64,000 nt of DNA from Ceratodon purpureus (GCA_014871385.1 CM026426.1:44812484-44876483), one strand, 5' to 3'; positions 9,907 to 23,300 are shown, counted from the stretch's first letter. The notes: generated from the letters alone by a model not told the origin. Numbers and translations: made by a program.

Positions 9907-12900
9907 CCGGCAGGCACTTAATTCACTCTAATTACCCTCCAAAGTAAACCACTCCGTGTTCGTTCCCACGAAGACCTATAGTTTTCTTCCTTTTAGATCA
10001 TAACGGAAATCACCACCCAAATCCAACCATATTCCGTCTTTCGACCGGTTGGCCTGATCCGGTAGTTTTTGCCTCTTTCCTATTTTCCGGCTTTTTAGAC
10101 TAGTGGCCGGTTCCCACTGATCCGTCTATCCTTTCAAGTGGCTGGATTCTCGACCGTCCCGTGACTTTAAGTGGCTGGACACCCCGCTGTTCCTATCTAC
10201 CATCCGGAGAGTGGAGTAATAATCCTTCCGTATGGCTAAGTACCGGTCCGGATAGCTACTCAGTGCCGGTTATGGATACGGAAATCATACTACAATGACA
10301 TCACCTTACGGTTGTACGGTATCCTAACTATATCATCTCCCTTCCGGATTGGTTCGCAGTAGGAAATCCGGCTTTTATCCCATCTACAGGAAGCGACCGG
10401 TCCGTTTCCGGATTTCGGTGTACACACGGCCCTCCGTGTCTTAAAGACTACCAGCCCTGCTACAATACGTCTCTCCTCCCCTCTAGGCTCCTTCCGGGAC
10501 TAGAAACCGTCAACACTCGACGCTTGACACCTTCCCAATCTCTCCGGGCGCTCTCCAGACTATTCCACTGTTCAACACTCCTCTGGAACACTACTGAAGA
10601 CAATAGTACCAACAAACCATTACGGTAACGGACCTGTCAGCCAGCCGGTCGACACAACAAATCCAAAAGTATATTCTCAATTGCAACAACAAAATGGCGT
10701 ACAAAACAAGGCCCCGGCCTTGGAAAAACGTCCAGCTTAAATACTAAAACCTATCGATCCTAAAGCGACCAAGTGGCCCACCGAGATCCAGAAATTCCGG
10801 ATCTTGGATCCGTGAATCCTAGACCGGTGGCCGCCTTCTTTTCCTAGTTACTGCCGCTACCTATCCGGATTGGCAGCCGGGTACACTTGAGCCCCATCGT
10901 TAGTCGCTGCCATTTTATCCGGTCCTTATCCTAACTTCTACTCCTTGTTCTTATCGAACCGGGGACTGTGCCGGGTTCCGTCCAACCGCGTCTTCTTCTA
11001 TAATCCCTTCTTGAGCCGTTTTAGCGAGGGGCCTTCTTCCGAAGTATCAGCTGCCGGCTGGACGATGGCCTTCCGGGATCGTCCTGCTTGAACCGCCGGG
11101 GAAGGAGATCGTGCTGCCACCGGAACTGCGCTGAGATCCACCTGGAGATGTTCCGGAGATCCCTGTACCAACGCAAAGTCTTCCGGTGTTGGGCCTTGGT
11201 CCGGTTCCAAAGAGATGTGTCCGGGGTTAACAGTCTCAATTCCAGCCAGGGTGGGCAGATTGTGCAAGCTGTTCAAGGTATCCGGGATAGGATCCTCCAG
11301 CGGTTGTCCTAACTCCGGTTGCACTGGCCGGATGGTCGACCGCACCGGAAAGGCTGGAAGTGGCACCTGTGCCGGTTCCCTAGTTGGTGCCGATGGTCTG
11401 GGCTCCTCCTGATCTGCCGGTGGCTCTGGTGGTCTTGACGGACCGTCCTTTCCGGCACTGATGATATTCACAAAGTGCCTCATCTGCAACCAAGTGTCCT
11501 TCATCACCTGCGTCCGGTCGTGCATGAATTTCACGATCTTCGTCCGAACCGGATCCGGTTGACAAGTCAAGAAGGCTTGGTAAACGGCGCACTGATTGGT
11601 CATATCCACCGGAAGGGCTAAAGTGGCCTTGACCTCGACAACCGACTAGATGGCATGGGCTGCCCGGTCACGGGCGTCATTGAAATCCCTTTGGGCATCA
11701 CGTACCTCCTACTCGAGCTTGTTAATCCTCTCTCGGTACTGCTCCATCTTGTCGATGTGCTTGGTCTGTAGACTGGCTAAGTCCCGGTGCTTGCGAAGGA
11801 TAACCAGGCATTCCTCCAACCGGTCCGAGCCCGTAAGGGAAATTACCTCCTTAGCCAACCGGCCCTCCAGCTGCCTAGTTGACTGTAGGAACTGAGCATA
11901 CGCCGACACCTGCTCCGAAAGGTTGACTAAGTCCTGGAACATGTCCCCGGTGTGCTCCGGTGGTCCGGTGGGTTTGAAGACTTCCGTATTCAGGGTTCGC
12001 TTGGTGGGGGTGGGAGTCCGAGGTGATCCGGACGGCTGTCCCTTCTCCGGGCTGGGACGGGGTCTCTTAGCCGGCGTGGGAGAGACCTCCATACAATCCT
12101 CATCATCGTCCTGATCAGACACTTCTTCCGGTTCAGCGTCAAGTTGCAAGCTCTTCAATTCATCATACTCCAGGATCTCCTTAGGGTTCAACAGCCCCCG
12201 GTGACGGTAGAGGTGAACGAGGAAAGACGGAAGGCAGGAAGCCTGTTCCTTGGTCTTTCGGAGATTGGCTACTTGCCGGTCGACTATCGTCTTTATCATG
12301 AGGCCCCAGTCTACGGAGAACTCACCGTCCATGGCCCCAAGGAAAATGGACGCCCACTTGATGGTTATCCGTTTGGGCTTTTCCGGATGGAAAATAGGGT
12401 TCATAAACCCTACTACCCTCCGGGCCCTCGCATCCTGGATGTCGTCCAGGTCCCACCCCTCTCTCCTGTCTCCGGACCCCTTGATATACGTCCACACAAA
12501 TTCCCGGGTCTCCGGTGCTGAGACCTCCCCAACGTTAGTGAAGCCGTACGTATCCCTCCAGTCTTGTGCCGTCCACTGCTCCGGTTCTCCCCGGATGGTT
12601 CCTCGATTGTCGGGGTTCTTGATGAGGATCTCCTGGGCCGGAAGGGAATGTTTCCAACCCCACGCCTTGTCCAAGAGTAACGCACAGCCCATGACATCTA
12701 AGGCGGCCCGGAGGAGCTCCATCTCTCCTTCGTCTGCCGACATCAACGGCATCACCCGTTGTACCTTCACCAACTGTCCCTCCTCCGCCGATTCTTTCCT
12801 CTTTCTACCCATCCTGCTAAGTCCTCCTCACCGTCACTCTCGTAGCACCTGCACGCACGATCCTCACTTCAATCCCTCACCTAACAGAAACACTTCCGTC

Positions 12901-13362
12901 TCACCGTCTCTCTCTCACACCGTCACAACCCTAACTGCGCACTTCGCCGCAGAGCACAAGGGTCCAGCGCGCCACAAAATGACAAAAGAAAGGAGGAGCA
13001 CGGTTGTTCTTCCTCCTTTTATACCTGCACTCACTTCCGCCCGTTTGTAGCTCATCATGACGGACGGTCGTAGCCTTTCATCATCGGACGGTCGCGGCCG
13101 GCGGCGCTTTAATGGTCGCAGTCATTTTTCCCGCGAGCATCGCACCCTCCGGTGGTTACTCTAAGTCCGATGTGTCAGCGTTCCGTCATATGGACGGTGC
13201 TTCCTTTTCTTCGATTCAGACGGATGGATCTCACCCGGCTGACCTTCCGGTTCTCTTATTTATTCGGCCAACCGTCTTAACCGGTTGTTTCATTTATCTA
13301 AGTAGAACTTCCGTATTCCTAACACAAAATTTTTAAATTTTTATCATTTTCCTACCGGAATT
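9907..13362 (-). mobile_element. 3.46-kb CCGG-rich insertion with retroelement-like ORF
   Basis: Inserted in the ParB-like gene and flanked by GTATTCCA duplications. The ends carry CCGGCAGG (left) and, inverted near the right end, CCGGTAGG, so any terminal inverted repeat is short and imperfect. I found no long terminal repeats. Composition differs sharply from both flanks: CCGG, usually as TCCGG or CCGGT, occurs several dozen times in coding and non-coding parts alike. It carries one coiled-coil ORF related to the extra ORF of the neighbouring Ty3/gypsy element, and no polymerase or transposase, so it is probably non-autonomous. The 8-bp duplication is longer than usual for LTR elements, leaving its class open. 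Confidence 0.6.
10998..12812 (-). pseudogene. coiled-coil ORF of the CCGG-rich element
   Basis: Starts MGRKRKESAEEGQLVKVQRV at an ATG. Features in order: a globular region with ITIKWASIFLGAMDGEFSVDW and LPSFLVHLYRHRGLLNPKEI (about residues 150-230), a Pro/Ser/Asp-rich linker (240-290), a coiled coil with ERINKLE, then a Pro-rich tail ending SLKRLKKGL, probably a nuclear signal. The globular region aligns in layout with the additional ORF downstream of integrase in the element at 14149-33955. I infer relatedness to the PF20167-like 'putative plant transposon protein' group. The ORF is broken by about two interruptions. Confidence 0.5.
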
Positions 13363-14148
13363 AGTATTCCAGTGTGCCAACCGTAGAAATCACTTTCCAC
13401 AGGCTTTTTACCCGTAGGGAAAGCACTGCACAAGATCCTCCTCCAACTTCTGGTACATAGCAAGGACGTCGGTGTCCTTTGTTTTGAAAGTGAGATTGTT
13501 TGCGAGCATGAGAGCATCCACCAAAGTATGCTTTTTCTCTTCCTTCTTCCCACCTTTCTTCTGTCTCCCACCCTCGCCCTCAGCAGCCGGAGCCTTCGCC
13601 TTCTTCTTCCTTGTTGACTCCCCTGTCGCCTGTGTCTTTCAAGTCTCGGGGGTAACTGTATCAGTGCCCGCTTCTACAGTAGTCTTGCGGCCGCCTCTTT
13701 TCTTTGGTGAAGGCTTAACTGCACTCTTCTTCTTGTCTTCCATCACTTTGTCTCCGAGCATATCAATCACGTCGAGTATCTGTTCAACGTCTTCGGGGTT
13801 CTCGCCTCTACCCCAAGGAACCGCTTCCTGTATTTCCTTGGAACACAAGTTGTCTATACACTTCTTAACCGTAAATACGACCGCGAAGCAGTCCACTGGG
13901 ATCCCCTCCACCACAAGAACCGTTGCATTCACCAAGTACATATTGTCCTTCCTCTTGCATTCCTTGCCTCCTATGATCTCGAATCTTGGTCCACCCTGCA
14001 TTTGCTTCTGACCTATTTTGGTCACGAATCCCAGTGACATGGGAGTGTCACGCCAAGTGATGCCTTACTCCGTTATCTTCAAATCAGCGGGGAATGTCAC
14101 CCTCGATTTCATGCCCCGTGCAATTATTGTTCCTTCAGGATCAACAAC
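13363..14148 (-). pseudogene. middle part of the interrupted ParB-like gene
   Basis: One minus-strand frame reads DPEGTIIARGMKSRVTFPAD, then MSLGFVTKIGQKQMQGGPRF, CKRKDNMYLVNATVLVVEG and ENPEDVEQILDVIDMLGDKV. It then becomes Lys-rich (VMEDKKKSAVKPSPKKRGG and later RKKKAKAPAAEGEGG) before LANNLTFKTKDTDVLAMYQ. In-frame stops occur near 14072, 13639 and 13410-13390; some fit C-to-T, others do not obviously. It joins 9906 across the CCGG-rich element on one side and 33956 across the LTR element on the other. The fold is unknown to me. Confidence 0.5.
14144..14148. repeat. 5-bp target duplication ACAAC, left copy
   Basis: ACAAC directly precedes the left LTR and is repeated at 33956-33960 directly after the right LTR. 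Confidence 0.9.
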
Positions 14149-14823
14149 TGTTAGCCCGCGTATAACATGGAGATGCTTAAAGGACACGGGAAGGGTAAGG
14201 AGGTAGGAATTTAGAGGGTTAGACAGATTAAAAGAGGGTCCAATTACGAGTCACGGTCATAGGGCGTAGGATGTCCCAACGGAATGACTGAGGTTGTTAG
14301 CGAGAGACTGATACCGTGGGAAGTCCTAGGGAACAAGGCAGCGAGACAGAGAGGGGGGAAGACTTGTGGAAGTAAGTCCTTCCAACGAGGGTTGGAGCCC
14401 CTGACTTCTTGCTCATGGAACCCCAAAGAGAACCTAGTGCAGGCGCATCAGAAAGTAACCAGACAGAACCGCAAGTACTAGATCAGTAGGCCGGGTTAGG
14501 GTTAAGGGAAGAACTCATACAAAGAACACCAAGCATACACACAAGAATACAAGGGAGGTGAAGGTGAAAAGGGCGAGTATAGCAAAGGGTAGATAGTCTT
14601 ATAGAATGGCAGCGCCAAGGATTCCAAGAGTCCCAGGTCCTCTGATACAAAAGTGGCGGCCAAGCACCGAGACCGAGACTCGACTCTACTAAGGCAAAAT
14701 GAAGAGTGTATGTTCCTACCAAGCTACCCTGTTTATACTTGCTATTTTCCTATTCTCTCTGTCCTAACTGATAGTTCGCACCGTCTTGGCTTTCTTGGCT
14801 TCCATGGGTCGAGCCAGGTAACA
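14149..14823 (-). repeat. LTR (3' LTR in element orientation)
   Basis: 675 bases starting TGTTAGCCC and ending GAGCCAGGTAACA on the plus strand, nearly identical to 33281-33955. A purine-rich tract lies just inside it on the element strand. Confidence 0.95.
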
Positions 14824-15120
14824 TTGTGCCCTCCCTTGGAGAGTGCAATCCGTCCTGGGTTGCAGGTCAGCCACGCGTGCGTCTCCGGGCAGGTCTTCGA
14901 TCCGGGCGGGTTTCCTCACGGGGAAGCTGGATGCTGCAACATGGAGGAGCCTGGTTTCCGTAGATGGCAGCTATGGTTGCACCAACACCTCTGTGGATTA
15001 GATTGTGTTTGGATCTTGAGGTCACTGCATGCTTAAAAACATCATATACAGTTTTTCATAAGATTCTATTGCAAGCAGGGCATTGTACGTGGTCAGCCTC
15101 GGGATTGCTATAGAGAGCAA
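14824..15120. other. untranslated part of the LTR element
   Basis: Non-coding sequence between the additional ORF and the 3' LTR. I see only the purine-rich tract next to the LTR. Confidence 0.5.
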
Positions 15121-17039
15121 TCAGGTCAGGATGGCGGTGAAGTAGCGCTTCACTTCTTCAATCGCGGTCTCCAATTCCTCCTCGGCTTCGTCATCATCAC
15201 TGGCCTGCACTTCAAGTCCAAATTCCTCTTCTATCTTTTTTAAAACATCCTTATGTGTTTTAAAGGTTTTAGGTCGCGGGGGTACGATGGGATTGACAGG
15301 GCTTGGTGCAGCTTGGACTGTTGGTTGCAGGTGGGGAGAAGGCTGAGGTGTGTCCTCGGGGTCATCGAAATTCTCCGGGATATCAACATGCTCAGCCTGC
15401 TCATGGAGGTCGGCGATGGTCAAGCTAGGAGGCCGTGGATCCTCCTGGGGCGTTCTGGCCGGGCTGATCTGGGCATGCTCCTGATCTGGTACTATGAGAG
15501 GGGACAAGGCTTCCATCGCTATGTCTTCCAAGTCCACGGAGTCCCAGTCATGCTCGGACTGCTCCAGCTCCAAAGGCAAGAGAGCATTGTCGATGCAGTA
15601 GTTGAAAAATTCTTGCGGGGGTCTTCTAACTGCGACACATGTTCTCGCAGCCACTGATGGGCGTGGGTGGCGATTACCCTGGCAGCTCGATGTATCCACC
15701 CGAGCTTGTTGGCTTCAAAGTCTTGCATGGCCTGCACGTCCTCAGGCTGCTGTCCCTGGGGATTGGAAATACTCCCAGTGCCTTGAGTATTCTAGCCTTG
15801 CTCCAAGGTGTTGTTGTGAGCAGCCAGGGCCTTGCACTGAGCTAGGTATTCATGGCTCTGCTGCTCCAGTCTCTGAATACGCTCTCTTGCCCTGGCTTTC
15901 TCTGTAGTCAGGGTATCCACGTGCTTCTGGGTGGCCTTGAGCTCCAGTTTGGTATTGGTAACCTGATGGCGTAGGTTGGTTAACGTTTGAGTTGTCTCTA
16001 CCATCTGCTGTTTGTATTCTGCGTGTGTTTTCTCCAGGATAAGTTGTGCTTGTTCACGGGTCATTTGCACCGCCAGTGTTACCTTGCGCTTGTATCGTTC
16101 CTCCAACTCCCGCAGCTCCGTTCTAATTGTTGCCTTCTCCTGCTCTGCAGCATGGATCCACTGCAACATCTCCCCCACGCAATTGGAGAGAGCCAATCCC
16201 TGGGCGTGGAACTTGGTAGCTTGCGGTCCCCATGGTGTGGCTTGATTATCGTCCTTGGCTGGCTCTAAGCTTCGAGGACGTTTGCTGGGGCCGGGAAGTG
16301 CACGGTCCCGGGTAGCAGCTTGAGCAATCTCCCGCTGGACATCCAAAAAACTTCCCATCTGGGGCCCCTTGCCATATCTCCGATGGTATGTGACATAATG
16401 TGAGATGTAAGAGCTGAGAAATGGCCCAATGGGGCTGGAGTACTTGGGATTTGCTCTGTAACCGCGGAGCTGCAGTCGAAAATTCTCCTCCACAATCATC
16501 CTCCAATTAATCTTTTCTCCTTTGTCGGCCATGAAGAGCAGGGTCAGCTGTTCCGGTGTAATGCTGTTGTGCACAATTATTTTGGAAATACACCTGGCTC
16601 AACACGCCGAGCATCCGTGAGAACCAAGGGTCCTTCAACTGATCACCCAAAGCAAAAATGTCATACCTGCCCTTCTTCTTGCCTTTAGTGTGTGGCTACA
16701 GATCGCCTACGCGGGTGCGAGATTGGGCTTTGGGTAGACGCACCCCGTGGTCCATGCTGTAGCAACCAAGCCATCCCAGCCGAAAAACTTGTGAAGGTAC
16801 TTGTTGGAAAATTGAACCAAGACGCCCTCGATCATACCCGATGGATACGCCTCGGTCTCGCTGCGGGTACGTATAGACTCCACGAATTCCTTGCAATGCT
16901 CTATGTTCACTTTCTCCTCTAGCAACGTCCAGTATCGTCCTCATCCAGCGCTAGTGTGCCTGATCAGGTCGGGCCGGCGCTTCCACTCCATGACCATCCT
17001 TGGAACATAGAAGGGCGGGGATACTTTTCTACTCTCCAT
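15121..17039 (-). pseudogene. additional ORF of the Ty3/gypsy element (fossil)
   Basis: Lies between integrase and the 3' LTR. It begins around MESRKVSPPFYVPRMVMEWK. A globular part contains INWRMIVEENFRLQLRGYRA and SSPIGPFLSSYISHYVTYHRR. A long coiled coil follows (ATIRTELRELEERYKRKV, LKATQKHVDTLTTEKARARE), then a Pro-rich acidic tail. The layout resembles the PF20167-like plant retrotransposon ORF seen also at 10998-12812, 44181 and 47341; this family assignment is inference. Broken in several places. Confidence 0.55.
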
Positions 17040-17410
17040 GCTATCTAACTGTGTGTGTGGCGGAATGTGCAAGGGAAAATGCGAGGCACACAGCTCAGTG
17101 AAGTGAGAATGCCCAAGGCAGAAATGGCAAGCCGCATTGGCTGTGGGAAGGGAAGGAGGAGACAATGGATGGGAGGAGAGAGGGGGAAACCATGGTGCCC
17201 TTGGCTGCAAGAGATGTAACCTGGCGGCCCGGATGGGATAGCAGAGGATTTCTATGGAGTACTAAGGGGAGACATCGGGTAGTCTAGGAGGTGAATGGCT
17301 GATAGCGCGGATGGTGGCGGCTGGAACCTCATGATGCGGAGGCTAGTAGGTGTCGAGCCTGTCCCATCGAAGGGATGCCTTGGGTAGTTGTTGGGAGCCT
17401 TTATGCTGAC
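17040..17410. other. spacer between integrase and additional ORF
   Basis: No coding features that I would defend. It is internal untranslated sequence of the LTR element. Confidence 0.4.
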
Positions 17411-19515
17411 CTAGATGAGGCTTACATGGAGTGCCATGGTTTCCATGTTTTCTGTGGGGTTGACCGAGGGTAGAGTTTCCAAGGTGTCGGTGTTGGCCTG
17501 GGCCTCAGTAGCCAGGGCTTGATAAATCTCGCCTAGGCTAAGAGCAGGGGCTGGGTTCAAATTATCCGCATGATAATGTTTTAATTTTGTGGAATTTATT
17601 ATTGTTGCGTGATTGTCATAGTTGTCGTTATTTACTAAAAGAACTGTATTATTTGGTAACACTAATTGTACTTGGTAAGGCCCGTACCACATGGATTCAA
17701 ACTTTGTTCTTTTTAACTTGGGATCCCAGGCGTACCAGAGAACTCGGTCTCCTCTCTAAAAAATCCTTAGTGGTTTGGTGGATTGAAAATATCTGGCGCT
17801 CAACTCTTGCTTATGAGCAATATTTTTAATGGCAAAGGCCCAAACCTCCAACAGATGAATATCATGGATGCGTGCTGCCTAAACTCGATGGGGGGCACAA
17901 TCCTTGGGCTGCAAGGTTTGAAAAGTGGGGGCAATATACCCTCTTGGTAATAAAGGTTGGGTGCCATAGACCATCTCAAATGGGCTGACCTGGGTTGCTG
18001 TTTTGACGACTACTCTATAAGCCCACAATGCTGCTGGAAGGCCGTCACCCCAGTCCGATTGGTTAGCATGGATGAACCTGCGTAACATGTTAATCAGGGT
18101 TTTATTGGTGGACTCGGCTTGCCCATTTCCTTGGGGGTAGTATACGGTACTAGTTCTATATTTTATAATGTGATTTTCCATGAGATCCTCGATAACAACA
18201 TTGACGAAATGGGAACCTTGGTCGGAAACAATCTCCAAAGGGCAGCCAAAACGAGTAATTATATTTTCGTAGATAAAGGAGGCCGTGACCATGGCTGTAT
18301 TTTTTCTTAATGCCTTTGCTTCAACCCATTTAGTTGTGTAATCCGTGGCAACCAGGATGTATTTGTAGCCTTGCCTAGTGGCTAGTTTTATGGGGCCAAC
18401 AAAGTCTAATCCCCACCGTTGGAAGGGTCCTAACGGAGGAATGGATTTTAAGGGTACACGACCTTGGTACTGAAAGATAGTCGTGGAAACCTGGCAGAAA
18501 TGGCAATGCTTAACATACTCATGGACATCGTTGTGAAGACTGGACCACCAGTAGCGAGCTGCTAAAATTTTCTTCATTGTGGTTTCGGGTCCCTGATGGC
18601 CTCCTGCTGGGCCGTCATGGAGGATGGTGATGATATTGTGCTCTTCCCCCGTGGGCACACAAAGGCGGAGTTCCTGGTCTATGCCACGGCGGTATAACTG
18701 TCCTTGGACCACAGTATAGGGCAGTGTGGTACGTACAAAGCTGACCCTGCGAGTGCTTGTAAGATTGGGTGGTGTATTGCCTTGGGTCAAATATCTCATG
18801 ATATCTCCTCGCCAATCCCTGGGAATGTCACCTTGTAAACTTGCAGGTTGTATGTATGGTTCATTGAACGAGTCATCTATGCCTTCCTCGGTAGCCTTGG
18901 TGTCCCCAGACAGGTAATCTGCCACTATGTGTCTCTTACCTGGGACGTACACTACTTCAAAATCATACTCGAGCAGGATCATTATCCACCTTGCCACCCG
19001 GCCAGTAACCAGAGGCTAGTTTACGAGGTAAGACAAACTATGATGGTCTACCATGAAACGGAATTTATTCCCTAATAAGTAGTGCCTAAATTTTTTAACT
19101 GCATAGACCATGGCTAAGGCTTCTCTTTCGGTCGTGGAATAATTTCTTTCGGCTTGATTCAATAGACGACTGGCATAGGCCACGGGTTGATCATATTTCC
19201 CGGTAATATTGTGAGCCAACATGACGCCTACGGTGATGTTTGAGGCATCGGTATGAACATGGAATGGCTTGGTCCAGTCAGGGGCGATTATTATTGGAGT
19301 ATTAGAATAGGCGAGCTTGATTTTTTCCAGGGCGACTTGTGCTTCGGGGGTCCAGTCTTGCGGATACTTGTACTTACCATGGTTGAGTGCCGTAATTGGG
19401 GCAGTGATGTGGGCAAGCTTTTCTATGTAGATCCTGTTAAACTGTGATAGTCCTAGGAGCCGTTGTACTCCTTTTTGGTCTGTTGGGGGTGTAATGTCCA
19501 GGATATCGGGTGGAA
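17411..19515 (-). pseudogene. RNase H and integrase region of the Ty3/gypsy element (fossil)
   Basis: RNase H motifs are visible: HVHTDASNITVGVMLAHN, NYSTTEREALAMVYAVKKFR and FRFMVDHHSLSYLVN. The integrase follows with its HHCC zinc finger ([14 protein letters not shown] to YVKHCHFC), the catalytic core ([46 protein letters not shown]) and a C-terminal part with MWYGPYQVQLVLPNNTVLL. This order defines Ty3/gypsy. The 5' side of this part is cut by the DNA transposon. It is broken, with a small number of interruptions. Confidence 0.85.
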
Positions 19516-19523
19516 GCATACTA
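19516..19523. repeat. 8-bp target duplication of the SET transposon, left copy
   Basis: AGCATACT here and AGCATGCT at 30157-30164 (7 of 8 identical). They flank the inverted termini, and both lie in retrotransposon sequence. Confidence 0.75.
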
Positions 19524-20315
19524 AGGTGGCTCAATATTTACATGTACTTGTACCCAAGGAAGTACCTGAAGTCAACAGTTTTTGGAAGCTTAAGATGCGA
19601 TGAGTACATGGGATACTGTTTGCTTTCTTTAGTGAAAGGTGACAGCTTGGTATTACGCGTCAGGGTCGATTAATACGGGGATGCCGCGTGGGGCAGGGCT
19701 GTCAGGATGAGGCCAGATTTGGGTTAGTAACGTACTTTTGGAGAGTACAGGTGATCACCGGTCGCGGATGGCGGGAGAAGGGTGACCACCAGTCACTCCA
19801 ATGGGAGACCCTGATCTCTCACCGGTCAAGCAGGTGGTCGTCTCGCACCTCGCCACCTCTGTTCCCCCCTTGGGAGTTTAGGGTTTTTTTTGAGTTTTCC
19901 GCTTGCGCCAGTTTTGCGGTCGTTCCGTAGGTTGCTTGTGTTTCTTCTTCCCCCCTCCTGCTTGTGTCGCTTTTTTGGCTTCTAAACCGTAGCTCGTTCC
20001 TTTTAGTATGTGGAGGCGTGGAAGTGTAGAGTCGAGGGGAAATACTCAGGGTGTTAGAGTGAGCGCAAGTGAATAGAGGCGTGCGGTACAGGCATACATG
20101 TTGGAGGCGCGACTAAGTACAGGGTGCGGTTCTGGTGAGCGTCGAAGGCGCCTGGCACTTGTTGTAAGAGTGAGTAAGATCACTCTACATATCTACTCCG
20201 TGAGTGCTGTGTGTGTTCTGTGAATCTGTGAGGTTTAGGGTTAGTCTTCAGAGTTGCAATGACGATGTGAGTTTTTCTTCTTCTCGTGGTGTTGCAGGTG
20301 TTTAGGGTGCTGTAA
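19524..20315. promoter_or_regulatory. left terminal region and leader of gene A
   Basis: Non-coding. It contains the terminal inverted repeat, then GTAC-containing words (ACATGTACTTGTACC) and a GC-rich leader. No promoter element can be named. A GTGAGT-type donor and a TTGCAG acceptor near 20250-20297 hint at a 5' untranslated intron, which is unproven. Confidence 0.35.
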
Positions 20316-23300
20316 ATGGGAAAGATGAAAGGCCCGCCTATACAAGTTGGAGGGAAGTTGACTCAGTCTCCATCAAAGACAGGGTCGCTGAGTGCTGCGA
20401 AGAAACCTGTTTGCAGCGGCAGCGCCAAGTCTAAGGAGAGTGGGCCGAAGGAAAGAGATACCGTCTCAAAAGCCAAGGCGGTTGGAGTGAAGGTGGTAGC
20501 GGACGCTGCTACGCTCCTTGAAAGCGACCGGGTAGAGAATGAAGATGAAGGCGTCGGAGAGGAGGAGGACGAAGACGTCGTCGAGCTCGTTGACGTGAAT
20601 GCTGCCCTCGTGAAGTGTAGAGCACCGCCGGCAATTTTGCTGGAGGAGGATTGGGTGAAGTTACACAATCTCTGTGGGACTGGAGTTAACCCTAAGCGCT
20701 TCAGCAACGTCTTCAAGTCTGCTGACGACATGGCGAAGCTCTTTGGCAAGCGGTCAGGGAAAAGAGGACGCAATGGCTACAAGTGGCAAGACTGTCTAAA
20801 CGCGAAGGTGATGGAGAGGGTGCTGGAGCTGCACCCCTTGATCTACCAGCACGATCCCCAGCAAATGCCTCCGGTGCTGAAGGTGAAGTTTGCAGAGGGA
20901 ATCCAGCATGAATTTGTGCATGGAGAGGGAAGCGTTAATTGGGCAGCTTTCGCACAAGAGGTTAATCATAGGCAGCGGAAGATGCGTGTTGATACGCGAG
21001 AGAAGCTGCAGTACTGTAAGGACAATGGAGTCACGCGGGTGAGTAAGGATGACATTTACAAGCTGAAGCTCGAGACGTCCGTAGGAGATCCTGTAGCCAA
21101 CGTCAAAACGGTACGTAATCCAAGGACATCTCCCAGTTTTTAGGGTTTAGGTGATTTGAGAATTGTCCACACACAATTCTGAAGCAATTAGATTAGGTGT
21201 GCAGTATGTACATGGTCTGAATTGGTATAGGGTTCGGCCGCAGGATGCTTCAGAGGTTTGTGGAAGTCGGATCCCAACGAATCAGGAGGTTGAGCTCGGA
21301 AGCTGCACTGCAGAGAGGCTCGTGAGATTGGGAGACATTGCGAGGATCCTCACGCTGGAGAGGACAGCAATAACTGCAGAGGTAGGGAAGACCAAGACGA
21401 AGATTGCAGCGTTGTGCAATACAAAGAGGGCGTTGGAGGCTAATTTCGACATGTTGGAAGACCAGCTTGCTGCGCTTGATGGAGATGCATGGGAGCCTGC
21501 GAAGTTAGAGGCCCAGGAGCACGTGAAGGCTCATTTCGATCAGATGAGGGAAAGGAATAGAGCAAAGGTAAAGCAGACTGAGGAGGAGTGCCTAGCAGCG
21601 AAGACAGACCTTGAGGGAATTCAATGCCAGTTGAAGCGAAACCAAGTCGGGCTTAATGCTATCATTGAAGAGGCCAATCAGCTGAGGTTTGGAGGACGAC
21701 CGTCAGGAATATATCCGTGGCCTATGTTCTATCCCCAGCCGTCAGCTTCGTCAAGTGAACCAATTCTAAGTATATCCATTTCGCATTGTAGCTTGTGTTC
21801 TTTCGGTTTTCCAAATCGTGATATCATAGTCGCAGGTTGCATGCACATCTACCATCCGTGGTGTGCGTTTGCTGGTTTTAGTAGAGGGGACAGGTGTGTG
21901 GTGAAGGATTGCTCGGCAGTAGTCCATCCCAGTTGGTTCCAAAGCTTCGGGTGGGGTGTCGCAACTAAGGAGATCGAGCAAGAAGCTGTGAAGGTTGATG
22001 TTGATGTGCAGTTGTTGGGATTTATGCATTCAAGGGAGGAAGCTGTAAGACAGCAACAACCTCGGGAAGAGATACCTGTCATGGAGAAGGGGGACGCAAA
22101 AGGTATGAAGCTCAGGACCAGGTCTTATGGACGAGTTATTAGACTTATATTGTCGATTGATGGTAGACGTGTCACTTTCGGTGTAATGAAAATGAGTAAT
22201 GTGTACTTAGGTTTAAGCACCAACTTCAGCTAGGTAGTTCTATGTGTAGCCAGGGTACTCTACAAGACTAATTGCCGGAATTACGTACAGATTGGGGTGT
22301 ACGTTGGGTATTATAGAACAACCTTCTCATAGCTGGATAATGTGAGTATTCTGTTATCATACTTCAAGTAGTCGAGGGTAGCAATTGCTAGGGATACGAC
22401 TACTATATCAAGTACGCTCTGTACACTCCGGGTGCAGTGGTTACTATATCATGTAGTTCCATTCCATTGAGTACTGCACGTAGATACTTGAGGTACACTT
22501 TATGATTACCATAGGTACGTGATTTGTATACTGGGTACTCTAATGTACGCACTTGCCTCGCATAGTGTCCAGAGTACCGAAGTAGGTAGACAGGGAAGTA
22601 TAGGCATCTCGTTGACGGTAGTTTAGGTATCCAGAGTACTTTCATACATTGGACTAGGTACTGCTCTATTGATTACCACTACTCCTAGGACTCTGAGTAC
22701 AGCTATTAATGTCTTGTACTGACTGTTGGTGCAGGTTGTGGTTCAGATCTAACAGGGCCGCAGACTCAACCTGCTATTGCCGACGTAGTTGCCTCCCCTA
22801 CCGTCAACGGAGCTGCTGGCGAGATTCCACATTCTGTAGCAGTGGATCATGTAATGGGGAGCGGTTTAGCTCAAACGATCCCCGATGCTCCGGGTCCCGT
22901 CGTTACAGGATTCACTACCCCGAGACAAGTCCTGCAACCGCCGAGACTAGGTGACGCATCTGGGAGCTTGCCGAAGAAGCAGAAGTTCAATCCACCTCAG
23001 CCATCGGGTTTTGCAGGTTAGCTGAGGTGTAGTTAAGTTGCGTTTTCTGAGTGTTTTTGTCCTCGCCTGAGTCACTAATTCTAGGAATATTTGATCCGCA
23101 GCGTTCCCTAAAATTAATGTTGAAGATGATGAGGATTCTGCTGCCGATACTGCCTCATCAAAGAAGGATGAGGCATCCGATTCTGACGGTGAGGGAGATG
23201 ATGGGGGGGAGTCTCCTGTTGCATTGCACGCTCTTCCGTCAGTTGCCCATACAGAGGAGGAGCCTTGCGGTTCTGGAGACAGAGTTGTAGGGGCCGAGGA

